Assembly (NCBI RefSeq): GCF_004342625.1
Contig: NZ_SMAH01000010.1
Coordinates: forward strand, 1-64,000
From: Tepidimonas ignava
GTDB taxonomy: Bacteria > Pseudomonadota > Gammaproteobacteria > Burkholderiales > Burkholderiaceae_C
DNA length: 64,000 bases
Reading direction: 5' to 3'
Under the pieces are notes generated by a model. It was not told the origin of the DNA. It ran no database searches and saw nothing but the letters and a program-made list of their open reading frames with translations. Positions 27,918 through 38,050 of the stretch are shown in pieces (position 1 is the stretch's first letter; every line of letters begins with the position of its first letter). The position numbers and the translations under genes are program-made.

Positions 27918-28836
27918 CGCGCTCCGGCCACGTGGCTGCGACCAGACCGAGCAGCGCCAGCGCGAAGGCGCCCCATTGCAGGGGCGTGAGGTGTTCGCCC
28001 ATCACCAGCACGCCGATCGTGGCGGCGCTGATCGGCAGCATCACGGTGAACACGCCGGCGCGCGCCGCAGGCACGTGGCGCAGCCCGGTCATCCACAGCC
28101 ACACGGTCCACACGCTGGCCGCCAGCGCGTAAAACACCAGCAGCGCCCACAACGGCAGGCTCATGCGGCTCCAGTCGTAGTCAAGGGCGGCCCAGGCGCC
28201 CAGCGGGGTCATCAACGCCAGCCCCCACAGGTTGATCAGCGCCGCGATGCGCTTGGGGCCCAGGCGGCCGGTGAGCCGCTTGCCGATGACGACGTAGGCC
28301 GCTTCGCACGCCACCGCCGCCAGCACCAGCAGGTTGCCCCACAGCGGCAGTGGCAACCCCAGCCACGTGCCTTGGGCGGCCGGCGCGCCGCCGCCTTTGT
28401 CGAGCGAGAACAGCCCGATGCCCAGCGCCGCCAGCGCGATCGCGCCCAACGAGCGGGCGTCGAGCCGCTCGCGCAGCAACCACCATGATTGCAGCGCCAC
28501 CATGGCGGGGATGGCGGCCATGATGACGCCCGCGGCGCTGGCGGTGGTCAGCCGCACACCGTACAGCATGCACAGGGTGAACAAAAAATTGCCCAGCAAC
28601 GCTTGCACGAACAGCAGCGCGTGGGTGCGCGGCGTCAGCGGCGGCTCGTCGGCGGGGCGGCGCAGCCAGTGCGGCATGGCGGCCGCGCCGATCAGGTAGC
28701 GCAGCCATGCCAGCACGAACACCGGCATGACCGCCAGCAGCGGTTTGGACAAGGCCACGTAGCTGCCCACCAGCGCCATGCTGCTGGCCAGCGCGCCGTA
28801 GGCCAGCCACGGGGTGCGGGTGGTGGAGGTCGTCAT
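27883..28836 (-). CDS. DMT-superfamily (EamA) transporter
   Basis: A 317-residue inner-membrane protein with about ten helices in two EamA repeats (first ends near GIGLFSLDKGG; second begins at GNLLVLAAVACEAAYVVIGKRL). SSMALVGSYVALSK and ASAAGVIMAAIPAMVALQSW are typical. Substrate unknown; relatives export amino acids or metabolites. Its ATG overlaps the nadB stop as ATGA (28833-28836), so translation is coupled. Confidence 0.9.
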   Translation of the reverse strand: MTTSTTRTPWLAYGALASSMALVGSYVALSKPLLAVMPVFVLAWLRYLIGAAAMPHWLRRPADEPPLTPRTHALLFVQALLGNFLFTLCMLYGVRLTTASAAGVIMAAIPAMVALQSWWLLRERLDARSLGAIALAALGIGLFSLDKGGGAPAAQGTWLGLPLPLWGNLLVLAAVACEAAYVVIGKRLTGRLGPKRIAALINLWGLALMTPLGAWAALDYDWSRMSLPLWALLVFYALAASVWTVWLWMTGLRHVPAARAGVFTVMLPISAATIGVLVMGEHLTPLQWGAFALALLGLVAATWPERVTSRTTDRSAG

Positions 28837-30443
28837 CGGCGCGGCGGGGTGAGCACCGTCGGCTCGGCCTGGGGCAGGGTGTGAGGGTGGTCGCGGCTGT
28901 AGTGCAGGCCACGGCTTTCGTGCCGGCTGCGCGCGCTGCGCACGATCAGGTCGGCCACCTGCACCAGGTTGCGCAGCTCCAGCAGGTCGCGCGTGACGTG
29001 AAAGCGCGCGTAGAACTCGTGGATTTCACTGCGCAGCAGCTCGATGCGGTTGGCGGCGCGCTCCAGCCGCTTGTCGGTGCGCACGATGCCGACGTAGTCC
29101 CACATGAAGCGGCGCAGCTCGTCCCAGTTGTGGCTGATGACGACTTGCTCGTCGGCGTCGCTGACGCGGCTGTCGTCCCACGGCCGCACGGTGATCGGGG
29201 GCGGGGCCGGGTGCGCCACCATGTCCCGGGCCGCCGCGCGGGCGAACACCAGGCACTCCAGCAGCGAGTTGCTGGCCAAACGGTTGGCGCCGTGCAGCCC
29301 GGTGTAGCTGGCTTCGCCGACGCAGTACAGGCCCGGCAAGTCGGTGCGGGCGCGCAGGTCGGTCACCACCCCGCCGCAGGTGTAGTGCGCCGCCGGCACC
29401 ACGGGGATCGGCTCGCGCGTGATGTCGATGCCGAGTTCCGCGCAGCGCTTGAGGATGTTGGGAAAGTGTTCGTGCAAAAACGCCGGCGGCTGGTGCGAGA
29501 TGTCGAGGTACACGCACGGGATGCCGTGCTTTTTCATCTCGAAGTCGATGGCGCGCGCAACGACGTCGCGTGGCGCCAGCTCGGCGCGCGGGTCGTGGTC
29601 CGGCATGAAGCGCCGCGCCCCCAGGTGCGCGGGCAGCTTGAGCACGCCGCCTTCGCCGCGCACCGCCTCGCTGATCAAAAAGCTCTTGGCCTTGGGGTGG
29701 TACAGGCACGTGGGGTGGAACTGGATGAACTCCATGTTGGCCACGCGGCAGCCCGCGCGCCACGCCGCGGCGATGCCGTCGCCGGTGGCCGTGTCGGGGT
29801 TGGAGGTGTACAGGTACACCTTGCCCGCACCGCCGGTGGCCAGCACGGTGTGCGGGGCGACGAACACGTCCACCTCGTCGCGCGCCTCGTCCAGCACGTA
29901 CGCACCCAGCACGCGGCGCGGTTGCTCGGGCGCGGTGGCGTGGCGGTCGCTCAGCACCAGGTCGACCAGCACGTGGGTTTCGAACACGTCGATGTTGGGC
30001 GCGGCGCGCACGCGCTCGATCAGCGTGTGCTGCACCGCCGCGCCGGTGGCGTCGGCGGCGTGCACGATGCGCCGGTGGCTGTGGCCGCCTTCGCGCGTCA
30101 GGTGCAGCTGGTCGCCTTCTTGGGTGAAGGGGGTGCCCAGCGCGCGCAGCCAGCCAATGGCTTCGGGCGCGTGCTCGACGACGAAACGCGTGGCCCGCTC
30201 GTCGCACAGCCCGGCGCCGGCCACCAGCGTGTCGCGCACGTGGTCTTCGAAGCTGTCGCCCTCGCCCAGCACGGCCGCGATGCCGCCTTGCGCCCAGCCG
30301 CTGGAGCCGTCGGCGATGCCACGCTTGGTGACGATGGCCACGCGCCAGTGCGGCGGCAACAGCAGCGCGGTGGACAGGCCGGCCAAACCGCTGCCGATGA
30401 TGAGGGCGTCGTAAATGTGGGTGGTGGGGGCCTGGGTGTTCAT
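28833..30443 (-). CDS. nadB: L-aspartate oxidase
   Basis: A 536-residue flavoenzyme producing iminoaspartate for NAD synthesis. FAD-binding IIGSGLAGLSTALLLPP near the N-terminus, GIADGSSGWAQGGIAAVLG, the active-site region HSHRRIVHAADATGAAV, EFIQFHPTCLYHP, HYTCGGVVTDLRARTDLPGLYCVGEA and TGLHGANRLASNSLLE are all diagnostic. Start M at 30443 (MNTQAPTTH); an ATG three codons upstream is possible. nadA and nadC are not adjacent. Downstream of scpA by 40 bp. Confidence 0.97.
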   Translation of the reverse strand: MNTQAPTTHIYDALIIGSGLAGLSTALLLPPHWRVAIVTKRGIADGSSGWAQGGIAAVLGEGDSFEDHVRDTLVAGAGLCDERATRFVVEHAPEAIGWLRALGTPFTQEGDQLHLTREGGHSHRRIVHAADATGAAVQHTLIERVRAAPNIDVFETHVLVDLVLSDRHATAPEQPRRVLGAYVLDEARDEVDVFVAPHTVLATGGAGKVYLYTSNPDTATGDGIAAAWRAGCRVANMEFIQFHPTCLYHPKAKSFLISEAVRGEGGVLKLPAHLGARRFMPDHDPRAELAPRDVVARAIDFEMKKHGIPCVYLDISHQPPAFLHEHFPNILKRCAELGIDITREPIPVVPAAHYTCGGVVTDLRARTDLPGLYCVGEASYTGLHGANRLASNSLLECLVFARAAARDMVAHPAPPPITVRPWDDSRVSDADEQVVISHNWDELRRFMWDYVGIVRTDKRLERAANRIELLRSEIHEFYARFHVTRDLLELRNLVQVADLIVRSARSRHESRGLHYSRDHPHTLPQAEPTVLTPPRR

Positions 30444-30483
30444 GGTCGGCAAGGCTGCGATGCTAGCATCGCCGGCCGTGGCC

Positions 30484-31332
30484 TCAGGTGGGGGTGTAGG
30501 TCAGGCACACGTAGATGGGGGCGTAGGGCTCGGCCTGGGTCAGCTCCACCAGCCCCTCTTTGCCCAGCTCCAGCAGCGCGACGAACGTGACCACGGCCAC
30601 CGCCACGCCGCGCGCGGGGTCGAACAGGGCGTCGAACGCCACGTAGCGTTGGCCTTGCAACCGGCGCAGCAGTTGGCTCATCGTTTCGCGCACCGACAGC
30701 GCTTCGCGCTGGATGGTGTGGTGCTGCACCAGGCGCGCGCGGCGCACCACCGCGGCCCAGGCCGCGCGCAGCTCGTCAACCTCGACCTGGGGCCAGCTCG
30801 GGGCGGCCGACGGCGCCCACGGCACATGCGCGCGCCAAAAGTCGCGTCCGTGTTGCGGCAAGGCTTCCAGCGCTTGCGCGGCGAGTTTGATGCGCTCGTA
30901 TTCCAGCAGCCGGCGCACCAGTTCGGCGCGTGGGTCTTCAGGCTCGTCCTCGCCGTCCTGGCGCGGCGCCGGCGGCAGCAGCAGGCGCGACTTGATCTCC
31001 AGCAGCATGGCCGCCATCAGCAGGTATTCGGCGGCCAGCTCCAGGTTGCGCTGGCGGATCTGCTCCACGTAGCCGAGGTACTGGCGCGTGACCTCGGCCA
31101 TCGGGATGTCGAGAATGTTGAAGTTTTGTCGCCGGATCAGGTACAGCAGCAGGTCCAGCGGCCCCTCGAAGGCCTCCAAAAAGACCTCCAGCGCGTCGGG
31201 GGGGATGTACAGGTCCTGCGGCAGCGCGAACAAGGGCTCGCCGTACAGGCGCGCCAAGGCCACCTGGTCGACGGTGGCGACCGTCGCACCCTCATCGGGC
31301 GTGGGGGGCAGGGTGGCGTCGCCGCCGTTCAC
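30484..31332 (-). CDS. scpA: Segregation and condensation protein A
   Basis: A 282-residue kleisin partner of SMC in chromosome condensation. EAFEGPLDLLLYLIRRQNFNILDI and the following VTRQYLGYVEQ are the ScpA signature; the C-terminus forms the winged-helix end that contacts the SMC head. I set the start at the GTG at 31332 because it overlaps the stop of the DUF3460 gene as GTGA, implying coupling; the frame stays open to 31428. scpB is not in the window. Confidence 0.94.
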   Translation of the reverse strand: MNGGDATLPPTPDEGATVATVDQVALARLYGEPLFALPQDLYIPPDALEVFLEAFEGPLDLLLYLIRRQNFNILDIPMAEVTRQYLGYVEQIRQRNLELAAEYLLMAAMLLEIKSRLLLPPAPRQDGEDEPEDPRAELVRRLLEYERIKLAAQALEALPQHGRDFWRAHVPWAPSAAPSWPQVEVDELRAAWAAVVRRARLVQHHTIQREALSVRETMSQLLRRLQGQRYVAFDALFDPARGVAVAVVTFVALLELGKEGLVELTQAEPYAPIYVCLTYTPT

Positions 31333-31541
31333 CGCAACGACGGTTCGGTCTGGTACACGTAGGGCTTTTGCGGCACCCGCGCCGCCTGGGCCTGGCGGGC
31401 AAAGTCGCGGTCTTGCGGACGGTCCCACAGCAGCGCGCGGCCAGCGCGTTGCTCGGCCTCCAACTGCGGCTTGGCGCGCTTGAGCTCGTTGAGAAACTGG
31501 GTGGCGTCGGAGACGTAGTCAGGCAAACCGAGCAGGTTCAT
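31329..31541 (-). CDS. DUF3460 family protein
   Basis: A 70-residue protein (DYVSDATQFLNELKRAKPQLE; QRAGRALLWDRPQD), the typical DUF3460 pattern of Burkholderiales; function unknown. It is translationally coupled to scpA by a 4-bp overlap, a neighbour pairing I recall as conserved in this order. Confidence 0.88.
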   Translation of the reverse strand: MNLLGLPDYVSDATQFLNELKRAKPQLEAEQRAGRALLWDRPQDRDFARQAQAARVPQKPYVYQTEPSLR

Positions 31542-31578
31542 GGCACAGGTCGTGAACAGGGGTTGAGGTGTGCAGCCA

Positions 31579-33297
31579 TCATTCTAGGGGCGCGGCACGA
31601 TCGTCGGCTGGGGCGGCCGCGTGCGGCGTCGGGTCGGCGGCGCGGGCCGGACGCTGCCAAGCCGACCAGGCGTGCAGGCGAGCCAGAAAACCGCTGCGGC
31701 GCATCAGCGACAGCGGCTGCTCGTGCAGGCCGTCGATGGACAAGCGGCCGCCGCGGCGTGCGATGGCTTGTTGCACCCCTTCCAGCGCGTCCAGCCCCGT
31801 GGTGTCGAGCAACTGCAGATCGCTGGCGTCGAGCCGCACGTCCACGCCGTGGGCGGCCCGCTCCACCGCGTCGGTCAGCGCGTCCAGCTTGGTGACGGCA
31901 CCAAAAAAGAGCGAGCCGTACAGGTGGGCCTCGAGGCGGCTGGGGCTGACGCGGTTGAGCGTGACGCGAAACAGGCTGCTTTGCCGCCGCACGAACAGCA
32001 CCACCGCCAGCACCAGCCCCAGCTCCACCGCCACCGTCAGGTCGAACACCACGGTGACGGCGAAGGTCGACAGCAGCATCAGGCGGTAGTGCGTGCTGAA
32101 CTGGCGCAGCCGCACGAACTCGCGCCACTCGCCCATGTTCCAGGCGACGAACAGCAAGATGCCGGCCAGCACCGCCAACGGCACGTGGCGCGCCAGCGGC
32201 GCGGCCAGCAGCACGATGGCCGCCAGCGTCAGGGCGTGCACCGCGCCGGCCACGCCGCTGGTGGCGCCGCCGCGGATGTTGGTGACGGTGCGCGCGATGG
32301 TGCCGGTGGCGGGCATGCCCCCCACCAACGGCACCGCGATGTTCGCGATGCCCTGGGCCATCAGTTCCTGGTTGGGGTCGTGCGGTCGGCCGCCGTGCAG
32401 CTGGTCGGCCACGCGCGCGCACAGCAGCGACTCGATCGCGCCCAGCATCGCGAGGGTCAGCGTCGGCATGACCAACTGGCGCGCCGTTGGCCACGACACG
32501 TCCGGCCAGGCCAGCGCCGGCAGGCTTTGGGGAATGCCCCCAAAGCGCGAGCCGATCGTTTCCACCGGCCACTGCAGCGCCCACGCCAGCAGCGACAGCG
32601 TCACCAGCGCCACCACCGGGGCCGGCAGGCGCGACGTCGCCCGCAGCGCACCAACCCCTTCCAGCCGCTGCAGCCGCTGCCGAAACGCCGAGTCCACCGC
32701 CCACAGCCGCGGCCACACCCACAGCCCGACCACGCACAGCGTGGTCAGCGCCACCGCGTGCGGGTTGATCGAGTCCAGCGCGCCCGCCACCGTGCGCACG
32801 ATGCCGACGACATCGGCCGGCATCCTGGCCACCTGCAGCCCCAGCGCATCGCGCAGCTGCGACAGCGCGATCAACACCGCGATGCCGTTGGTGAACCCGA
32901 TCACCACGCTGACCGGCACGAAGCGCACCAAGGTGCCCAGGCGCAGCGCACCCATGGCCAGCAACAGCACGCCCGCGCACAGGGTGCTGACCAGCAGACC
33001 CCCCACACCGTGGCGCTCGACGATGCCATAAACGATGACGATGAAGGCGCCCGCCGGACCGCCGATTTGCACCGACGTGCCGCCCAGCAGCGCGATGATC
33101 AGGCCGGCCACGATGGCGGTCCACAGGCCGGCCTCGGGGGGCAAACCGCTGGCGATGGCAAACGCCATGGCCAGCGGCAGCGCAACGACGCCGACGGTTA
33201 CACCGGCGCCCAGGTCGCGCAGCAGGCGCGCGCGGTTGTAGGTGCGCAGGTCATCGAGTAGGCGGGGGTGAAAGGGATGCAGTGCCCAGCGGGCCAT
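31579..33297 (-). CDS. SulP-family anion transporter with STAS domain
   Basis: A 572-residue membrane transporter: the SulP core has 12-14 helices (GVTVGVVALPLAMAFAIASGLPPEAGL is the family signature; IGGPAGAFIVIVYGI; NIRGGATSGVAGAVHALTL), then a C-terminal cytosolic STAS domain (about 445-540; DLQLLDTTGLDALEGV). Substrates in the family include sulfate, bicarbonate and dicarboxylates; which applies here cannot be read from the sequence. It lies 37 bp upstream of the DUF3460 gene on the same strand. Confidence 0.93.
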   Translation of the reverse strand: MARWALHPFHPRLLDDLRTYNRARLLRDLGAGVTVGVVALPLAMAFAIASGLPPEAGLWTAIVAGLIIALLGGTSVQIGGPAGAFIVIVYGIVERHGVGGLLVSTLCAGVLLLAMGALRLGTLVRFVPVSVVIGFTNGIAVLIALSQLRDALGLQVARMPADVVGIVRTVAGALDSINPHAVALTTLCVVGLWVWPRLWAVDSAFRQRLQRLEGVGALRATSRLPAPVVALVTLSLLAWALQWPVETIGSRFGGIPQSLPALAWPDVSWPTARQLVMPTLTLAMLGAIESLLCARVADQLHGGRPHDPNQELMAQGIANIAVPLVGGMPATGTIARTVTNIRGGATSGVAGAVHALTLAAIVLLAAPLARHVPLAVLAGILLFVAWNMGEWREFVRLRQFSTHYRLMLLSTFAVTVVFDLTVAVELGLVLAVVLFVRRQSSLFRVTLNRVSPSRLEAHLYGSLFFGAVTKLDALTDAVERAAHGVDVRLDASDLQLLDTTGLDALEGVQQAIARRGGRLSIDGLHEQPLSLMRRSGFLARLHAWSAWQRPARAADPTPHAAAPADDRAAPLE

Positions 33298-33479
33298 GGG
33301 GAACCTCCACTTGCGTGCAATACCAACGGCGGGCGGTGCGGGGTTGGCCCGCGCGTGGAGGTCCGCAATGACGCAGCCGCGTGATGAACCGGCGCCGCGC
33401 GGTCAGTCCGCGCGGCGGTTGGTTGCGGTGCTGGGGGCACGCGGTCGTCACGGTGCCCCAAGTATACGCCCGCGCGCCG
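33298..33479. other. Intergenic region with GC-rich hairpins between sulP and metG
   Basis: Contains a perfect 9-bp stem GCCGCGCGG/CCGCGCGGC (33394-33402, 33408-33416), a GGGGCAC/GTGCCCC dyad (33434-33440, 33453-33459) just past the metG stop, and an inverted ACCTCCAC/GTGGAGGT pair near its left side. None is followed by a T run, so rho-independent termination is unproven. No gene seen. Confidence 0.5.
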
Positions 33480-35600
33480 TCAGCGCACGCGCATGCCCGG
33501 CTCGGCGCCCGGGTGGGGCTCCAGGATGTACAGCCCGGGGTGGGCGGCGCCATCGGCGTGGCTGGCGGCCAGCACCATGCCCTCGCTGAGGCCAAACTTC
33601 ATCTTGCGCGGCGCGAGGTTGGCCACCAGCACGGTGAGCTTGCCGACGAGCTGCTCGGGCGCGTAGGCGCTGGCGATGCCGGAAAAGACGTTGCGTGTGC
33701 GCCCCTCGCCGACGTCCAGCGTCAGCCGCAGCAGCTTGGTGGAGCCCTCCACACGCTCGCAGGCCACGATGCGCGCGATGCGCAGATCGACCTTGGCAAA
33801 GTCGTCGATCGTGATGGTGGGGGCGATGGGCTCGCCGCCCGGCGCGGCCGCCGCCGTGTCGCCGCCGGACGCTGGCGCCATGGGCGGGTTGGGGGGCGCG
33901 GGCGGTTCGAACAGCGCCTGCAGCGCCTGCGCGTCCACGCGCTGCATCAGGTGCTGGTACGGCGCGATCGTGTGCCCGGCGCCCAGCGGTTGGCCGGCGT
34001 TGGCAAAGTCCAGCGGCGCGCATTGCAAAAAGGCTTCGACCCGCTCGGCGGTGGCGGGCAGCACCGGCTTGAGCATCGCGGTCAGCACGCGAAACGCCTC
34101 GATGCAGGTCGTGCACACGTCGTGCAGCCGCTCCTGCAGCTCGGGCTGTTTGGCCAGCTCCCACGGTTTGTTGGCGTCCACATAGGCGTTGACGCGGTCG
34201 GCCAGTTGCATGATCTCGCGCACGGCCTTGCCGTACTCGCGCTCGGCCCACAGTTCGGCCACGGCGGGCAGCGCCGACTGCAGCGTGTCCAGCAGCGCTT
34301 CACCGTCGGGCGAGATGGCGCCCAGCCGCCCGCCAAAGCGCTTGCTGATGAAGCCGGCGGCGCGCGCGGCGATGTTGACGTATTTGCCCACCAGGTCGCT
34401 GTTGACGCGCGCCACGAAGTCGTCCGGGTTGAAGTCGACGTCTTCGACGCGCGGGTTGAGTTTGGCGGCCAGGTAGTAGCGCAGCCACTCGGGGTTGAGG
34501 CCCAGCTTCAGGTAGCGCAGCGGGTCGATGCCGGTGCCGCGGCTTTTGGACATCTTGGCGCCGCTGACCGTGATGAAGCCGTGCACGAACACGTGCGTGG
34601 GCGTTTTGCGGCCGGCAAAGTGCAGCATCGCCGGCCAAAACAGCGTGTGGAAGTAGGTGATGTCCTTGCCAATGAAGTGGATTTGCTCCACCGCCGGGTC
34701 GGCGATGAACTCCTCGAAGCTCTGGGTGGTGCGCGAGGGCGGGTGCCAATGCGCGGCGGCCTGGCCCTTGTCGAAGTGGTTTTTCAGGCTGGCCAGGTAG
34801 CCGATCGGGGCGTCGAGCCAGACGTAGAAGTATTTGCCCGGAGCGTCGGGGATTTCGATGCCGAAGTACGGCGCGTCGCGTGAGATGTCCCAATCGCTCA
34901 GGCCCACGCGCCCGTCGTCGCCGACGGTGAACCACTCGCGAATTTTGTTGACCACTTCGGGCTGCAGCCGCCCGGGGGTGCTGGTCCATTCCTCCAAAAA
35001 CTGCACGCAACGCGGGTCGGATAGTTTGAAGAAATGGTGCTGCGATTGGCGCAGCTCGGGCGTGGCGCCCGACAGCGTCGAGGTCGGGTTGCGCAGTTCG
35101 GTGGGGCTGTACACCGCGCCGCAGGCTTCGCAGGCGTCGCCGTACTGGTCGGGCGCGCCACAGCGCGGGCATTGGCCCTTGATGTAGCGGTCCGGCAAGA
35201 ACATCCCCTTGACCGGGTCGTAAAACTGCTCGATCGTGCGCAGCTCGATCAGGCCGGCCGCTTTGAGGGCGAGGTAAATCGATTGCGCCAACGCGTGGTT
35301 TTCGGGCGCGTCGGTGCTGTGCCAGTTGTCAAAGCGGATGTGAAAGCCGTCCAGGTACTGCGCGCGCCCGGCTGCGATGTCGGCCACGAACTGCTGGGGC
35401 GTTTTGCCGGCTTTTTCGGCGGCGATCATGATCGGGGCGCCGTGCGCGTCGTCGGCACCGACGAAGTGCACCTCGTGGCCCAGCAGGCGCTGCGTGCGCA
35501 CCCATACGTCGGCCTGGATGTACTCCATGATGTGGCCGATGTGGAAGTGGCCGTTGGCGTAGGGCAGCGCGGTGGTGACGAACAGGCGGCGGTGGCTCAT
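33480..35600 (-). CDS. metG: Methionyl-tRNA synthetase
   Basis: A 706-residue class I synthetase charging tRNA-Met. HIGH motif in [11 protein letters not shown], a zinc knuckle [23 protein letters not shown] in [10 protein letters not shown], an anticodon-binding helical domain and a C-terminal tRNA-binding EMAP-like domain (from ~600: [25 protein letters not shown]) that promotes dimerisation. An Ala/Pro-rich linker precedes that domain. Start M at 35600 ([17 protein letters not shown]). Divergent from apbC. Confidence 0.97.
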   Translation of the reverse strand: MSHRRLFVTTALPYANGHFHIGHIMEYIQADVWVRTQRLLGHEVHFVGADDAHGAPIMIAAEKAGKTPQQFVADIAAGRAQYLDGFHIRFDNWHSTDAPENHALAQSIYLALKAAGLIELRTIEQFYDPVKGMFLPDRYIKGQCPRCGAPDQYGDACEACGAVYSPTELRNPTSTLSGATPELRQSQHHFFKLSDPRCVQFLEEWTSTPGRLQPEVVNKIREWFTVGDDGRVGLSDWDISRDAPYFGIEIPDAPGKYFYVWLDAPIGYLASLKNHFDKGQAAAHWHPPSRTTQSFEEFIADPAVEQIHFIGKDITYFHTLFWPAMLHFAGRKTPTHVFVHGFITVSGAKMSKSRGTGIDPLRYLKLGLNPEWLRYYLAAKLNPRVEDVDFNPDDFVARVNSDLVGKYVNIAARAAGFISKRFGGRLGAISPDGEALLDTLQSALPAVAELWAEREYGKAVREIMQLADRVNAYVDANKPWELAKQPELQERLHDVCTTCIEAFRVLTAMLKPVLPATAERVEAFLQCAPLDFANAGQPLGAGHTIAPYQHLMQRVDAQALQALFEPPAPPNPPMAPASGGDTAAAAPGGEPIAPTITIDDFAKVDLRIARIVACERVEGSTKLLRLTLDVGEGRTRNVFSGIASAYAPEQLVGKLTVLVANLAPRKMKFGLSEGMVLAASHADGAAHPGLYILEPHPGAEPGMRVR

Positions 35601-35741
35601 GGACAGCACGCAAGGGGCGAGGGAAAGAACCCGGGATTGTACTGAGGGCATGCGCGGGGTGCACCCCGGGGACCTGCGGTGCCAGCGGCTAGACTATCCC
35701 TTGCGCAACCATCCATCACCCACGCGAGGAGCGAGGCATCC

Positions 35742-36833
35742 ATGAGCATCGACACCCAGGCCCTGCTGCAGGCGCTGCAAGCTGTGGTCGATCCCAACAC
35801 CGGCAAAGACTTCGTGACCACCAAGGCGCTGAAAAACCTGCAGGTCCACGGCGACGAAGTGGCGTTCGAGGTCGAGTTGGGCTACCCGGCGCGCAGCCAG
35901 CACGACGCGCTGCGCCGCCAGTTGGTGGCGGCGGCGCGTGGCGTGCCGGGGGTGGGCAACGTGTCGGTGCAAATCACCACCCGCATCCAGGCGCATGCGG
36001 TGCAGCGCGGCGTGGCGTTGTTGCCGCAGGTGCGCAACGTGGTGGCGGTGGCCTCGGGCAAAGGGGGCGTGGGCAAAAGCACCACGGCCGTCAACCTGGC
36101 GCTGGCGCTGGCGGCCGAAGGCGCCCGCGTGGGCCTGCTCGACGCCGACATCTACGGCCCCAGCCAGCCGATGATGATGGGCATCGAAGGGCGTCCCGAA
36201 AGCCTGGATGGGCAGACGATGGAGCCGCTGGTCAACTACGGCGTGCAGGTCATGTCGATCGGCTTTTTGGTGGACAAGCACGAAGCCATGATCTGGCGCG
36301 GCCCCATGGCCACGCAGGCGCTGGAGCAACTGCTGCGCCAGACGAACTGGCAGGACCTGGACTACCTGATCGTGGACATGCCACCCGGCACCGGCGACAT
36401 CCAGCTCACGCTGAGCCAGCGCGTGCCGCTCACTGGCGCGGTGATCGTGACGACCCCGCAAGACATTGCGCTGCTCGACGCGCGCAAGGGCATCACGATG
36501 TTCCAAAAGGTCAACGTGCCGATTTTGGGCATCGTCGAAAACATGGCCGTGCACGTGTGCCCGCAGTGTGGGCACGCCGAACATATTTTTGGCGCCGAGG
36601 GTGGCAAGCGCATGGCCGCCGAGCTGGGGGTGCCGTACCTGGGGGCCTTGCCGCTCAACCGCAGCATCCGCGAGCAGGCCGACAGCGGCCGCCCCACCGT
36701 CGTGGCCGACCCGGACGGCGAGCTGGCCGCGCAGTACAAGGCGGTGGCGCGCCAGGTGGCGCTGGCGGTGGCCGCGCGCGCCAAGGATTATTCAAGTAAG
36801 TTCCCCACGATCACGATCAGCCGGGCCACCTGA
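35742..36833 (+). CDS. apbC: Mrp/ApbC iron-sulfur cluster carrier ATPase
   Basis: A 363-residue P-loop ATPase that carries and transfers Fe-S clusters. N-terminal DUF59/MIP18-like domain (residues 5-90), then deviant Walker A SGKGGVGKSTTAVNLA, LLDADIYGPSQPMM, IVDMPPGTGDIQLTL and the cluster-binding CPQCGH near residue 280. The ATG at 35742 has GAGGAG about 15 nt and GCGAGG about 6 nt upstream. Divergent from metG, a frequent pairing in this order. Confidence 0.95.
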   Translation: MSIDTQALLQALQAVVDPNTGKDFVTTKALKNLQVHGDEVAFEVELGYPARSQHDALRRQLVAAARGVPGVGNVSVQITTRIQAHAVQRGVALLPQVRNVVAVASGKGGVGKSTTAVNLALALAAEGARVGLLDADIYGPSQPMMMGIEGRPESLDGQTMEPLVNYGVQVMSIGFLVDKHEAMIWRGPMATQALEQLLRQTNWQDLDYLIVDMPPGTGDIQLTLSQRVPLTGAVIVTTPQDIALLDARKGITMFQKVNVPILGIVENMAVHVCPQCGHAEHIFGAEGGKRMAAELGVPYLGALPLNRSIREQADSGRPTVVADPDGELAAQYKAVARQVALAVAARAKDYSSKFPTITISRAT

Positions 36834-36837
36834 GGTC

Positions 36838-36869
36838 GGTCGGCTGTTAAGCCGACCCCCTCCTATAAT
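36838..36869 (+). promoter_or_regulatory. Hairpin and TATAAT promoter upstream of galE
   Basis: GGTCGGCT/AGCCGACC (36838-36845, 36850-36857) is a perfect 8-bp stem after apbC, followed by a consensus -10 TATAAT (36864-36869). No matching -35 is visible; the hairpin occupies that region. A start near 36876 gives a ~70-nt leader for galE. Confidence 0.55.
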
Positions 36870-36944
36870 GACCCGCACGCACGCACGTCACACACACAGC
36901 CGCAGCAAGCCGTGATGGCGCGGTCGCGGCAGGGGAAGGCAGGT

Positions 36945-37967
36945 ATGAACATTTTGCTCACCGGGGGGACCGGCTACATCGGCAGCCACACCGCCGTCGT
37001 GTTGGCCGAGGCCGGGCACCAGGTCGTTTTGCTGGACAACCTCGCCAACAGCCAGGCCGGTGTGGCGCAGCGCCTCGGCGCCCTCATCGGCCAGACCCCG
37101 CCGCTGGAAGTGGTGGATGTGCTCGACACCGTGCGCGTGCGCATGGTGTTGCGGCATTACCGCATCGAGGCAGTGGTGCACTTCGCCGGGCTGAAAGCGG
37201 TGGGCGAGTCGGTGGCGCAGCCGCTGACGTACTACCACAACAACGTGGCGGGCACCGTGAGCCTGTTGCAGGCGATGCAGGCTGAGGGGGTGCGCCAGCT
37301 CGTCTTTTCCAGCAGCGCCACCGTCTATGGCCAGCCGCAGTACCTGCCGTTGGACGAAGATCACCCCACCGGGGCCACCAACCCGTACGGCCGCACCAAG
37401 CTGCACATCGAGCACATGCTGCAGGACCTGGCGGCCAGCGACCCCTCGTGGCGGATCGCCATCCTGCGCTACTTCAACCCGGTGGGCGCGCACCCCAGCG
37501 GCCTGATCGGCGAGGACCCCAACGGCATTCCCAACAACCTGATGCCCTACATCGCGCGGGTGGCGGCGGGGCGGTTGCCCCACCTCAACGTCTGGGGTGA
37601 CGACTACCCCACGCCCGACGGCACCGGCGTGCGCGACTACATCCACGTGATGGACCTGGCCGAAGGTCATCGCGCGGCGCTGGACCACCTGGCGCGCAGC
37701 CCGCAGCCGTGCGAGGTGTTCAACCTCGGCACCGGGCAGGGCACCAGCGTGCTGCAAATGGTGCGCGCGTTCGAGCAGGCCAGTGGCCAGCGTGTGCCGT
37801 ACCGCATCGCGGCGCGGCGGCCCGGGGATGTGGCCGCGTGCTGGGCCGACCCGGCCAAGGCACAGCGCGTGCTGGGCTGGCGCGCCACGCGCGACGTGCA
37901 CGACATGTGCGCCAGCGCGTGGGCCTACGTGCGTGCCAGCGCGGCGTCGGCGGCGCTGGTGGCGTAG
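36945..37967 (+). CDS. galE: UDP-glucose 4-epimerase
   Basis: A 340-residue extended short-chain dehydrogenase that interconverts UDP-glucose and UDP-galactose for polysaccharide synthesis. NAD-binding [14 protein letters not shown], catalytic Ser in FSSSATVYG and Y-x3-K in [14 protein letters not shown], plus [18 protein letters not shown] and [15 protein letters not shown], all GalE-type. Start M at 36945 (MNILLTGG). No sugar operon adjoins it; metH follows on the same strand. Confidence 0.95.
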   Translation: MNILLTGGTGYIGSHTAVVLAEAGHQVVLLDNLANSQAGVAQRLGALIGQTPPLEVVDVLDTVRVRMVLRHYRIEAVVHFAGLKAVGESVAQPLTYYHNNVAGTVSLLQAMQAEGVRQLVFSSSATVYGQPQYLPLDEDHPTGATNPYGRTKLHIEHMLQDLAASDPSWRIAILRYFNPVGAHPSGLIGEDPNGIPNNLMPYIARVAAGRLPHLNVWGDDYPTPDGTGVRDYIHVMDLAEGHRAALDHLARSPQPCEVFNLGTGQGTSVLQMVRAFEQASGQRVPYRIAARRPGDVAACWADPAKAQRVLGWRATRDVHDMCASAWAYVRASAASAALVA

Positions 37968-37995
37968 CGCGCCGGCCGTGCGCCCGGCCCCGCGG

Positions 37996-38025
37996 GTCCA
38001 CGGCCCGTGGACGCCCGCCTACAAT
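37996..38025 (+). promoter_or_regulatory. 17-bp palindrome and TACAAT -10 upstream of metH
   Basis: GTCCACGG-C-CCGTGGAC (37996-38012) is a perfect dyad, followed 7 bp later by TACAAT (38020-38025). The dyad overlaps the expected -35 area, so it could be an operator for metH or an unusual end hairpin for galE without a T run. Confidence 0.45.
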
Positions 38026-38050
38026 GGCGGGCTTTGACCAACGTGCGGCC

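Noticed and set aside
33394-33459. Rho-independent terminator of metG
   Set aside because: The hairpins are strong but no T run follows on the minus strand; reported only as dyads.
34836-35172. Additional small genes inside metG on either strand
   Set aside because: All lie within the conserved catalytic region of metG and have no independent start signals or motifs.
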